From positions 94,896,451 to 94,960,450 of the forward strand of contig OZ038485.1 in NCBI GenBank assembly GCA_964036315.1: 64,000 nucleotides of DNA. The letters are read 5' to 3'. Both the position numbers and the translations under genes were made by a program. This DNA is from Acanthosepion esculentum (taxonomy: Eukaryota > Mollusca > Cephalopoda > Sepiida > Sepiidae). The stretch's first letter is position 1. Each line of letters begins with the position of its first letter. Below, one piece after another: positions 46,555 through 56,175 of the stretch. Below the pieces are notes generated by a model. The model did not search any database, was not told the origin of the DNA, and worked only from the letters and a program-made list of their open reading frames with translations.

Positions 46555-46745
46555 ACAAATCTCCAATCCAAGTGAAAAAAGAAATTTATATTATACCTTA
46601 GAATGATTTTAGGGGGAAAAAATCACACATCTGAGTGACAATTATCTGTTTTATTCCTAAGAATATTTTTAGGACAAAAAGAAAAATTAACAGTCTGAGT
46701 GACAAAGATTTGTGTTACACCTTAGATTTTTCTGGGGAAAAAAAT
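46555..46745. repeat. Imperfect tandem repeat, ~75 bp, about 2.5 units
   Basis: Blocks TATACCTTAGAATGATTTTA, TATTCCTAAGAATATTTTTA and ACACCTTAGATTTTTCT alternate with CATCTGAGTGAC and CAGTCTGAGTGACAA. Confidence 0.55.
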
Positions 46746-47699
46746 AAAAACCATTAATCAATAACCCAATATCTGAGGGGATGCCGAAAATTTTGTTCAA
46801 TGCACAGTCTCTTGTCTGGAATTTGAATGGAAGAATATACTGAATTATGCAGAGAAGAATTGCCAGATTTTGGACATATTTCTTGCTTCATATTCCAAAC
46901 TGAGAATTAATGTAAATTTTCTGTAGAAGAAAATAGTTGTTTCTGCAAAGTCAAACATAACTAAGGTTTCAGTGGCCAACATGCTTTTGACTAAAATAGA
47001 ACAATTTCTCTTTTTATATGATTTATGATAAAAGATTTTTTCTTGACCAATATTTATGATGGAAAGTGAAATGGTATCAAGCACTGGAAATGTGTTTGGT
47101 GAATGGTCTAGAATTTGTGGGAGCAAATGATTTTCTAGGAGGCAGGCGCCACTAGATCACCAGCTAATGAGAGGCCTGGCTTCAATATTGAGCTTATAAA
47201 AAGAATAAAATAAGGAAGGGAGATAAAGGGTTGACATATCTTGGGTGAAGCTGGTTTATAGGTCCTTTAAAAAAATATTCAGATGCTGAGAACAGGTGTT
47301 TTCAAATATGAGATGAACTCTCAGAGGTTTAGAAAAGACGTTCTTAGTAAAAAAAAAATTTCATAGGTTTTTAGGGGTTCTTCTTTCTTTATCTTCTTTC
47401 TTCAACAACAGTAATAGTCATGGTGGCAGAAGCAGTCTTTTATTATTCCAGGTCAGACCTTTCCTTTAGATAAGGTCTATTCTCTTTTGACATTACAGTC
47501 AAAGTTTCTTCTCTTATATAGCAGTAAAGTGGATCAAAACAAGCCCAATTACTTTGGGGGCTATAATTTTATCCCTATTGATTAAAAAAATTGATAATAA
47601 CTATGCAATCAAACCATCCCCATTAACAATTTAAATTTGGCTGGTTTTTGACAACATCATATTATCAATCTTTACAATAGAATTTCTGTCTGATTTCTG
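46746..47699. other. Unassigned stretch
   Basis: 47460-47560 shares a short block (GGTCTATTCTCTTTTGAC, CTTATATAGCA, GGATCAAA) with 42825-42880, so an unnamed repeat may be present. Otherwise nothing recognised. Confidence 0.35.
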
Positions 47700-48045
47700 G
47701 GATGAGGAGTTACCATTATTTACACTATTTACATAGGAACTATTCTCCTCACCTTTGTTGTCGTTATCACATCTTTTTAGCTATTGCATCCTCCAGCCTT
47801 CATAACATGTATATCAATCCAGGTAACCTATTTTTGAACAGAACACATTTTCTCATTCCACTGCCCATGTGTAGATGAGATTTCCCTAAATAAGGGCAGT
47901 GGAACAAGAATAGCCTATATTCGTAGATTAAATAAATGGTTTATTTCAGAATTCCCTAGAGGTTACTCAGATTGATATACAACTGATGAAGGCTGGAGAA
48001 AACAATGACCAAAATGTTTTGCCACAAAATGTTTAAATAGGCTTC
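47700..48045. mobile_element. Foldback element with SINE-B tails in both orientations
   Basis: Left arm (minus): CTATTTACATAGGAACTATT, CTCCTCACCTTTGTTGTCGT, CCTCCAGCCTTCATAACATG, TATATCAATCCAGGTAACC, TTCCACTGCCC. Right arm (plus): GGGCAGTGGAAC, GGTTACTCAGATTGATATAC, AACTGATGAAGGCTGGAGAA, AACAATGACCAAAATGTTTT. The arms are inverted and homologous over roughly 100 bp. Confidence 0.7.
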
Positions 48046-48384
48046 ATTTTGTCAGTTTTTCTAGCATCAATTTGGAGTCTTTTTTTTTTTTCAAATCTTT
48101 TTTATTCATTTATTTTTTTTATAAACTGTCTAACTTCATTTTGGCATTTTTTTTAATCAAAGAAACCGCATTAGCAACATTTTCTTAATTAGTTTTTCAT
48201 ACTATTCAACATTGTTTTGTTAAAAATAATTTTTATATTGATTGTACACATTCCAATGTTTTCTTTGCTTTCCACGCAATTTTAATATTATCTTTCTTAT
48301 TAAAAAATAATTTTTATAGTTCACTTATTTAGTTCACAGACTGGCCTAGATTGGGTTTTTATACTATTGTTCTCTTAATGCAAA
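48046..48384. other. Unassigned AT-rich stretch
   Basis: T-rich runs; no gene recognised. Confidence 0.35.
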
Positions 48385-48950
48385 GACTAAGAGACAACCA
48401 ATTTAGCAGGTTACTGTAGAAGGTTGTAAGAGTGTAAAAGTTGAAAGTAAGAAGTATATAGTATGAAAATATGTAAAATAGATAACAGTTGACCTTAGAC
48501 TTGAAGTGTTTAACCTTTATCACTCTGTATGTGACTTCGTTTGCTGAACAAAATGTTTGTCCTGCTACAGAAGGTGACTCTGATCCCAGAACAATAGTGT
48601 TTGAATTTCATAGTTGTGTTGTCATCTTCTGCTATGGCAACAGAAAACAACTTTGAGTGAAATTAACAATAAGGATACTGCAATTGAGAGGCCTTGAAAA
48701 AGAATGCAGTTGAAAGAGAATTAATATTATTAATGCAGCATGCTAAAGGTTAAAATTGTAGTGATTGGGGAAGCACCCTCTCAGGAGTTTGTTCTACAAA
48801 ATAACAGTTCTAGAGATAAACCTGTCTGACTGGACTTCCTCCTCACCAATGGAATATAAGGGGAATTGACATGAGTCGATCCTGTAGGTGTGGCATGGCT
48901 ACTTCTAGCCTGAACTGGTTGCCAGTAATTTTAGTTTGCTTGACATTATT
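48385..48950 (-). pseudogene. LINE-W relic, copy 1 of 3, interrupted
   Basis: On the minus strand NSPYIPLVRRK, then a frame-shifted RTVILWNKLPRGC-like segment, and further down YILLTFNFYTL. 48513-48748 is unrelated sequence inserted within the match. Copies 2 and 3 follow at 50080-50400 and 50440-50790. Confidence 0.6.
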
Positions 48951-49399
48951 ATTGTTATAGCCTACCTACAGATGATAATGGGTATGTTCCCATTCACATA
49001 AATACAGTAGTAAATACTGTATGTTGGTCTGCAGTTGGAGATTCATCTCCAGCTGTGCTGGTCAAACTCTCTGCCTGGAGGCAGAGAGGGTCCCCAGATG
49101 AGGCTATGTCGAAGGGCAGAGTCTCATCTCGGGAAACAGCTACCCGACCCCATTTCATATGGGGTCTACAGGGAATTTTTGGATGAGCCTACAGGCTTGG
49201 ATACCCCACATTAAATTCGGCCTTGTGCCACATCTAACTGCATGGGGTGATTGGTAGATATCCCGCAGTTGGAGATACATTGTGGAATTCATTTGACTCA
49301 CTTCTAGCAGTTGACTACTTCTTCTACGTGCTGCTGGTGAATCTCATATGTGTTGTTCTTGTGCTAAGTATTATTGCTCATTACCAACATCTGTGTGAT
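48951..49399 (+). repeat. Composite SINE region
   Basis: Contains CTGTGCTGGTCAAACTCTCT, CTGCCTGGAGGCAGAGAGGG (a short palindrome), a GC-rich block, then ATTCGGCCTTGTGCCACATC as in SINE-D, and two GCAGTTGGAGAT repeats 235 bp apart (49033 and 49266). It leads directly into the SINE-E copy. Confidence 0.5.
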
Positions 49400-49905
49400 T
49401 ACGTCCTGGGTATGACGATAAACTACATCTGCATCCAGGGTAAGATGATAAACTATATCCAACAGCAAGTCTCTGATCAGGAAGTTTGGAGGAGCGTGGA
49501 ACCACTGCTTAATTGCTGGTGTTCCCAGGTCCACCCTGACCTGGGGTGGTAGCTTCCTGTTAGGGCCCCAGCTATGGGCAAATAGTTAACCCCGAAACTG
49601 AGGTAAAAAGCATTATAAAAGCATAAAAATAGGTTTTAATACCAGAAATACTTTGTAAAAAAAATATTACCAGAAATAAATTTTTGAAGAAAAAAAATCT
49701 ATTACCAGCAATATATTTTTGAAAAAAAATATTACCAGCAATACATGTTTTAAAATAATATTACCAGCAATACATTTTTGAGGAAAAAAATATTACCAGA
49801 AATAGATTTTTGACAAAACAAAATATTACCAGGAAAAAAAGTTGTTGGCGTTAAATAACCCAATGAGGTTGATATGCCATAAAACAAAACAAACCAAACC
49901 CAACC
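49400..49905 (+). mobile_element. SINE-E copy (plus strand)
   Basis: TCCTGGGTATGACGATAAAC, GGAAGTTTGGAGGAGCGTGG, TCCACCCTGACCTGGGGTGG, CCAGCTATGGGCAAATAGTT, then about six TATTACCAGCAATACATTTT-type units at 49640-49835, then AACCCAATGAGGTTGATATG, CCATAAAACAAAACAAACC. Same order as 40695-41159. Confidence 0.8.
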
Positions 49906-50079
49906 ATTTGTGTGATTATTCTGTTCCGTAACCTTCCCTAGGTTATAACAATAATATTTATTCTTGAATTTTTTGGCTAATTCCCAATAGTAGAGATAAT
50001 AAATTTTATAGTTCACTTATATGATTGTTCAGATCTAGCCTAGATTGCAAAGCCCAAGAGCCACGCAATATAGAGTGTT

Positions 50080-50400
50080 ACTGTTTTTGTGCTTGTTACA
50101 TGGATGTAAAAGTTGAAAGTAAGAAGTATATAGTATGAAGATATGTAAAATAGATAAAAGTTGACCATAGACTTGAAGGGTTTAAGATCGTAGTGATTGG
50201 GGAAGTATCCTCTCCGGAGCTTGTTCTACAAAGTAACAGTTCTAGAAAAAAAAACGGTCTGAATGGAACTTCCTCCTCACCTATGGAATATAAGGGGAAT
50301 TAGCATGAGTTGATCCTGCATGTGTGGCATGGCTGCTTCTAGCTGTGAATGTCTGAACTGGTTGCCAGTAATTTTAGTTTGCTTGACATTAAAATATTTA
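50080..50400 (-). pseudogene. LINE-W relic, copy 2 of 3
   Basis: Shares with copies 1 and 3 the plus-strand blocks AAAAGTTGAAAGTAAGAAGT, ATAGACTTGAAGGGTTTAAG, GTAGTGATTGGGGAAGTATC, ACAGTTCTAGA and CTTCCTCCTCACCTATGGAA. On the minus strand they spell degraded LWNRLP.GCFP.HYDL-type sequence. Confidence 0.6.
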
Positions 50401-50439
50401 TTCTTGAATATTTATTAGTTGAATATTATTTGGTTTGTT

Positions 50440-50790
50440 AATTGCCAATGCCAAATCCCAAGAGTCCTTCAAGATAGAGCATTACTGTAGGTAGTTGTTG
50501 CAAGGGTGTAAAAATTGAAAGTAATAGTGTGAAAATATGTAAAATAGATTTTGGTTAAACATAGACTTGAAGAGTTCAAGATCGTAGTGATTGGAGAAGC
50601 ATCCTCTTGGGAGTTTATTCTATAAAGTAACAGTTCTAGAGAAACATCTGTCTGAGTGGAACTTCCTCCTCACAAATGGAATATGAGGGGAATAAGCATG
50701 AGTCGACCCTATGTATGTGGCATGGCAGCTCCTAACCTGAATTGGTTTCCATCCATTTTAGTTTGTTTGACTTTGTCATATTTATTCTTG
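50440..50790 (-). pseudogene. LINE-W relic, copy 3 of 3
   Basis: Same block order: GTAAAAATTGAAAGTAATAG, CATAGACTTGAAGAGTTCAA, GTAGTGATTGGAGAAGCATC, CTTCCTCCTCACAAATGGAA, CATGAGTCGACCCTATG. Confidence 0.6.
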
Positions 50791-51785
50791 AATATTTTGG
50801 TTAATTGCCCAAGTATTATTATGCTCTTTCTTTATATTCAAAGCAATCAACTTCACATTGGTTGATTCGTCTAATGTAAATCTGTAAACTTTACAAAGCT
50901 GGCCTATAACCAATGGTGGACTGAGTTTAAATAATATTAGTTGCTAGGAGACAATGGGGTCCCACAACTACAAAACTATCATTTAATTTTCATAACAAAT
51001 AAATAAAATTTTCAAAATATACATATGGAAAAAAGGTACAATTAAAATTTTTATGGAAAAATGTGTATTTCTTCATAATTGCAATGTACACATTACTGGC
51101 ACTAGATACCAAATGTAAATACAGAATGTTTTTAACTAAATTTTTATTCACTTTTTAAAAAATTTTAAGTAATTTGTTGATATTTTAAAACAGTTTACTG
51201 CATAATTTACACATTATAGATAGTTAAAACAATAGAGTATTGTCTGCAGCCAATTATATTAAGAGCAATCATTTGTGTTCACTAGGTGACTGTTCGAATT
51301 TGCCAATAATTGCTTCTACATCCAATTCATCTATGAATTCCTTTTCAATGGTTAATAACATGTGTGATTTCAAATTTTCCTCAGCAAATTTCTTAACCTT
51401 GTCATTATGTTATTTAACTTTGAAAATGTCTTCACACATTGGACAAGAGTAGTTGTAAAGTTGTTATTCGTTTTTATTACTGAAACAGATTGTTTCTTTG
51501 TTGGATTTTTATTTGATGTAGGGGGCCCCACTCCACCACCTATTATAATGGTTATGAAAAACCTGTAATCCAGTAAAACAGAAGACATCAACATAAGTGG
51601 TGTAAATTATATGCAATTTATGGTAAAAATACTGTATAAAAATGGCCTATTCATATTTTGATCAAAGTGCTCCCAGTTTTATTAGTTAAACGATTTTACA
51701 TAGGAAATAACTGATAACCAATACACCCTGGCAGCTTTCAAACATAATCTCATGATACATTGGCCTCTGAAGGATTGGTAAGTTG
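50791..51785. other. Unassigned AT-rich stretch
   Basis: 51475-51545 (minus strand GGTGGTGGAGTGGGGCCCCC) is slightly GC-richer; no domain recognised. Confidence 0.35.
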
Positions 51786-52010
51786 ATTGATTTGCTTTTT
51801 TATGGCTTATCAACCCTTTGTGGGTTATTTCAAGCTGAAAACATTTTTTTTTTTTATTGTAAGAATAATTTTCTGTTTGGATTTCTGGGATGAGGAGTTA
51901 TCATCATTTACATTATTTGCATTTAGACTATTGTCCTCATCTTTGTTGTTGTTATCACAATGTTATGGTCATTGTGCCCTTCGTTCATCATATTCAATAA
52001 ATGCTTATCT
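51786..52010 (-). repeat. SINE-B-type tail with the shared 3' terminus
   Basis: The plus strand reads TGGCTTATCAACCCTTTGTG, GGTTATTTCAAGC, GGATTTCTGGGATGAGGAGT, TACATTATTTGCATTTAGAC, TATTGTCCTCATCTTTGTTG. In the element's own sense this is the SINE-B tail ending in AATAACCCACAAAGGGTTGA + TAAGCCATAAAA, a terminus also found in SINE-E. Confidence 0.6.
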
Positions 52011-52054
52011 ATGTGACCTGTGTTCATATCTTATTTACACCCTATATTTTTTTA

Positions 52055-52326
52055 TCATTTCCCCCCAAGCCACTATGACACAAGAAGTTACTAATGGTAA
52101 CTTAGTGTAAAAGAATAAGAACAAGATAATATTATTAAGGAACTAGAACATTAAAAGAAGAGGAATCAAATGGATAATGACTGAGATTGCATTTAAATTT
52201 TTGAAGATCAAAGTTGGCAAGAAGAGAGTTCCAAAGGGAAGAAGTGCAAGAAAGGAAACTGTTACCAAAGAACTTACAGTTACATCTAACCAATTCAACT
52301 GTAAAATGACGAAACCTTGTTGCCAA
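52055..52326 (-). pseudogene. Old LINE copy related to LINE-K
   Basis: Minus strand MATRFRHFTVELVRCNCKFF, GNSFLSCTSSLWNSLLANFD, LQKFKCNLSHYP. The 3' end is at the CCCAAGCCACTATGACAC side. Confidence 0.7.
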
Positions 52327-52540
52327 AGTCAGTCAGTTATGTGCCATGCGGGATAAACATATAGGCAATCATGTATCTTTCGATACATGACTGACGAGGC
52401 AGATTTTTTTTTTATGCAGTAGATTGCCATTTCTTTCTGCAGTAGACCAGTTGCCATCCAAGGCTATAGAACCCAATCTGTCCTACTATTTACCAATAGC
52501 TGGGGAGGGGAGAAAAAGAGGATTTATACCTTTCCCAGAA
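52327..52540 (-). repeat. SINE-C copy with hairpin tail, truncated by a LINE-K insertion
   Basis: The plus strand starts with the 3' tail AATCATGTATCTTTCGATAC + ATGACTGACGAGGCAG, then TTGCCATCCAAGGCTATAGA, ACCCAATCTGTCCTACTATT, TACCAATAGCTGGGGA and ATTTATACCTTTCCCAG, where LINE-K sequence begins. CATGTATC/GATACATG is a perfect 8-bp stem. Confidence 0.7.
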
Positions 52541-53130
52541 AAGATCCAGAGACGGATATGCAATGTGATTGGCCCTGATCTGTTATCTCGTCTGCAGTTG
52601 CTCTCTCACAGACGCGATGTTGCCTCGTTCTGCCTTTTTTACAAGTACTTTCATGGTAATTGCTCCGAGGAGCTGCTTTCGCTTGTCCCTAGGCCTCGTG
52701 AAGTTAAACGTCCTATGAGGCTGGCATCCCGTTCCCACCCCTACACCGTTGAAACTGTTAGATGTAGACGTCTCTTCTACTCCAATAGCTTCATGTCTCG
52801 CACATCTCACCTATGGAACTCCCTTCCCTATTACTGTTTCCCTGACAAATACAATCTCCAACAGTTTAAGTGTAGTGTCAATCGACATCTCCAGTTGCCT
52901 TGATCTATCCACTTCCCTTCTCCACATCCTCTCATCTTTCATTCCTATCTGCTCTCGCTCCAAATCTTCTGTAACCCCCTTGCCTTGATCGACCCACTGT
53001 CTTTCTCTTTCTCCACATCCTCTCCTTTACCACTCCTATCTGCTCTTCCTCCAACCCTTCTATAACCCCTTGCATGATAGTGGCCTCCAGCCTTGCTTGG
53101 GGTGATACACTTAAAAAAAAAATTTAAAAA
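52541..53130 (+). pseudogene. LINE-K 3' part with A tail
   Basis: One uninterrupted frame (to 52903) reads KIQRRICNVIGPDLLSRLQL, SHRRDVASFCLFYKYFHG, CSEELLSLVPRPREVKRP, RLASRSHPYTVETVRCRR, SRTSHLWNSLPYYCFPDKYN and RHLQLP followed by a stop. The 3' UTR is complete to CCTTGCTTGGGGTGATACAC + TTAAAAAAAA. It is the best-preserved LINE-K fragment here; it begins only after the polymerase core, so it is a 5'-truncated insertion. Confidence 0.88.
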
Positions 53131-53574
53131 AATAACAGTAAGCTGGTAATCTATTCTGTATTCATTATTTATCAATATTCAGTCTGTTTATATAAGTTTG
53201 AAAGCTAGGTAGCTTTCATCTTACTTTCAGTGAACTTATTTCACATATTTCTTTCAATATATATATATTTATTTCTCAATTCTTTCTTTTTCCAGCACTC
53301 GCAATATACATGTCATGATAGAGGGCCAGAAACGAAAAAGAAATTGGTGGATAAGGACTGGAAAATTTGGAAGTGCTGAAAAGTTCTCAGCCCAAACAAC
53401 TTACCAAAATCTGGCCAAATAATCAAACATCAGTTTTGTTTGAGATGATAACTTTTCAGTCATCCCATGCATAGCTCAGATTTTGATTATATTTGCTTTT
53501 TTCAATTTGAATTGTAAAGAAATCCTTGCACGTCCACAACTGACCTGGATATTTGAACACTTAATCAGTTAATC
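53131..53574. other. Unassigned stretch
   Basis: Short (AT)n at 53257-53267; nothing else recognised. Confidence 0.35.
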
Positions 53575-53875
53575 AGCCATGTGTGATATACACTTAAGCG
53601 ATCATGTATCTTTTGATATATGACTGACGAGGCAGTTTTTTTTTCCGCAGTAGGTTGCCATATCTTTCTGAGGTAAACTATTTGCTATCCAAAGCTATAG
53701 AACCCAGTCTGTCATGCTATTTACCCATAACTGGGTGTAGAAGAAGAGGATTCATGCCTTTCCCTAGGGTATTAGCATGTAAGTGAATGTAATGGATTCG
53801 ACTGGAATTCGAACTCGGCTCTCTGATTCCTCAATCTGAGCCACTATCCATTACTCCACCATGCCTTCTCCTACA
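53575..53875 (-). repeat. SINE-C, nearly full length
   Basis: In its own (minus) sense: tRNA-like head with GGTGGAGTAATGGATAGTGG and GAGTTCGAATTCCAGTCG (B box), body ATTACATTCACTTACATGCT, AATACCCTAGGGAAAGGCAT, CAGTTATGGGTAAATAGCAT, GACTGGGTTCTATAGCTTTG, an A run, and the tail CTGCCTCGTCAGTCATATAT + CAAAAGATACATGATCG. Confidence 0.8.
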
Positions 53876-53953
53876 CTATGATTCCTAAAAGAAAACATTC
53901 CATGATAAATTTATAAATTTAATGTGTTATTTAAGTCCTTTGTTTTCATAGAA

Positions 53954-54103
53954 GAGTTGAAGTTAAACACCTATTTAAGAGTTGAAGTTAAACACCTATT
54001 TAAGAGTTGAAGTTAAACACCTATTTAAGAGTTGAAGTTAAACACCTATTTAAGAGTTGAAGTTAAACACCTATTTAAGAGTTGAAGTTAAACACCTGTT
54101 TGT
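53954..54103. repeat. 25-bp minisatellite, 6 units
   Basis: GAGTTGAAGTTAAACACC + TATTTAA recurs at 53954, 53979, 54004, 54029, 54054 and 54079. Only the last unit differs visibly (CCTGTTTG). Confidence 0.95.
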
Positions 54104-54539
54104 ATTATTGACATTGTTCTTGATGGAACAAAATGTTTGTAAGGTTACTCATATATATGTGCAGTTCCCATATGCATATATATGAGTCAAGGATAAACCT
54201 ACCCAATCATTATGACCAGTCATGCTCTCATATTGAACAAACCTCATTCTATAGTGCAATGAGGGGAAGTGCTGTCACAAAGTCAGAATAGACGTCCCCC
54301 ATTACTTTTCCATGAACTACCCAAAGGCATAAACATGGCAGAAAGGAGAAAAACAGATACTAAACATTTATCTTAGCCCCAGGCCAGGTAAATGAGAATG
54401 GGATTCATCTACCCATATATAGTCAGTTTCATGTAGGGTGCCCATAGGTATTTCATATGAGCCACTGTCAAAAACTGTCATTGCTATTGTCCTCCTCATA
54501 TCAGAATTTGACAACCCTCTCTTGTTATTGTAATAGGAA
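54104..54539. other. Unassigned stretch
   Basis: An 11-12 bp palindrome CATATATATGTG / CATATGCATATATATGAG near 54150-54185; no gene recognised. Confidence 0.35.
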
Positions 54540-54785
54540 AGATGCTGCCACCTTATCCTAGGTTGTGAACTGCCCTAAAGCATAAACAACAACACCAATG
54601 TCCAACATCATAGTATTGGAACATGACATAGTAAGCTGAACAGGTACCACACTTTGATCCAAGCCAGAAAGCTGGGCAATATTGTGATTTTCTAAGCTTA
54701 GATGTGGCACAAATGTATGGGGTACCCAGTGAGGATCAAATTCCCTACTCAAGACTCGGGTGGGTTCTTCAATGTGTTAATATAA
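54540..54785 (-). repeat. SINE-D copy
   Basis: Minus strand contains GAGTAGGGAATTTGATCCTC (B-box-like), ACTGGGTACCCCATACATTT and GTGCCACATCTAAGCTTAG, parallel to 58012-58290. The head is diverged. Confidence 0.6.
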
Positions 54786-55404
54786 TTTTCTCTTTTTTTT
54801 TTAGCCATGTGATTATAAATATAAAATATGCATGAAAAAACAGTGCGTACAAGCTGAATTCATTTATTTCAAATGTTTCCCAACCTTTCCGTCACAATTC
54901 TTAAACATCTGCATCTACACCAAGTGTTAACATCTACACCAAGTGTTTAGATTCCTATTGGTGGCACTCTTCTGCTACATAGTCACAGGTCATCTTGCAT
55001 CTGACTAAACTCATATATCCATTTCCATATAACTTTAAAACCCATTAACCCAGGGTGACAGGAATTTCAGCAATTGTATTTCAAAACTCCATCATGTTAT
55101 TGTTAGCTTGATAAAGAGAATGTGTCATGTTTGTTTTAAGTTGTCCAGATTGATGAGGTGAGGAAGGGAAGGGACACCTTGCTGGGTTGTTATTGAGATA
55201 AGTCTTAGTGACATGGTTTATGTTTGTTCCTTTCTCTTCAGAAAGTAAAAAGCAAAAATAAAATAAAATAGACTTACCCTATTTAACTGGACACATTTGT
55301 GAATCATTTTGTCCATTTAAGCTAGTCATGGGAAAACTGTGGCCCTCGAGACACTCCCTACCCCACTAAAATGTGGAGGGTGATGTCTTTCTGGATTCTC
55401 CTTC
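54786..55404. other. Unassigned stretch
   Basis: A direct repeat CATCTACACCAAGTGTT occurs twice at 54912-54948. No gene recognised. Confidence 0.35.
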
Positions 55405-56175
55405 TTTATGTGTCATGTCCCCTCAAGATGGAGGTGATCATGGCTCTCCACAATTTCCTGTCCCCTGTAGCTCTTAATAAATTTTGTCTTCTTGTTATTT
55501 CTCGTAAACCTTGCTCAATAAGTTCTTTTCCTCTGTCCCTCTTGCCTTCGATCTGACCAGTGAGTATCAGATTTCTAAGCTTTCTTTCTTCATTATGTAC
55601 TCTAAAGATCTGAAATGTTAAGTATAAGTTTCCTTCAGTATCTGTCTATATTTCTGAGATGAGGTATTATGTACACTATTTACATTATTCAGACTATTGT
55701 CCTCATCTTTGTCGCCATATTTATCTACTGTGCCATGTGTCCTCAAGGCACATGGCACAGTAGATAAAAGCATTAGTTAGATCCAGTGACAGGACCCAAA
55801 GAGTGTGAGTTCAATACCTGGTTAAGGCAGTGGAGAACTTGGAGAGGAGAATTAACAAGAGATAACTGATAACTGACATCCATTAGACATGGCACATAGA
55901 ACTAGAAGAGTCTACCCCAGTGAGCGAAATAAAGGGTTCAGTCGACATTCCAACCACCTGAAGAAGGCCGGAGCATACAACGGCCGAAACGTTGTAATAA
56001 ATATGGCGACAAAGATGAGGACAATAGTCCGAATAATGTAAATAGTATAAGTTTCCTTTCTGTTTCCATTTTCTCTAACATTTTATACATGCTCACATAT
56101 TCAGACCTTGCTATCCCCAGTATGCTTCTGTAGAACCAAATTTCTTTTGCATCAGATCTCTTTAATGTTTATTAA
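55405..56175 (-). pseudogene. LINE-B relic split by a foldback SINE-B
   Basis: 55405-55620 and 56059-56175 together give, on the minus strand, the LINE-B C-terminal sequence (FYRSILGIARSE-like, then METERKLILNI at the junction, and further on LYGTVRSNT-like remnants and a WRAMIT-like segment). The break lies exactly at a 15-bp duplication. Confidence 0.65.
55636..56043 (+). mobile_element. SINE-B with an inverted copy of its own ends, 15-bp target-site duplication
   Basis: AGTATAAGTTTCCTT occurs at 55621-55635 and 56044-56058. Right part, plus orientation: tRNA-like head GGCACATGGCACAGTAGATA with a B-box-like GTGAGTTCAATACC, then ACCTGAAGAAGGCCGGAGCA, TACAACGGCCGAAACGTTGT and tail GATGAGGACAATAGTCCGAA + TAATGTAAAT. 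Left part, minus orientation: tail sequence ATTCAGACTATTGTCCTCAT, CTTTGTCGCCATA fused to TTATCTACTGTGCCATGTG, which is the reversed start of the tRNA head. Confidence 0.85.

Noticed and set aside
49247..49552. 101-codon plus-strand frame
   Set aside because: It spans a composite SINE and the start of SINE-E, and it is not kept in the other SINE-E copies.
53954..54103. CRISPR array
   Set aside because: Direct head-to-tail units without spacers, in a eukaryotic context.
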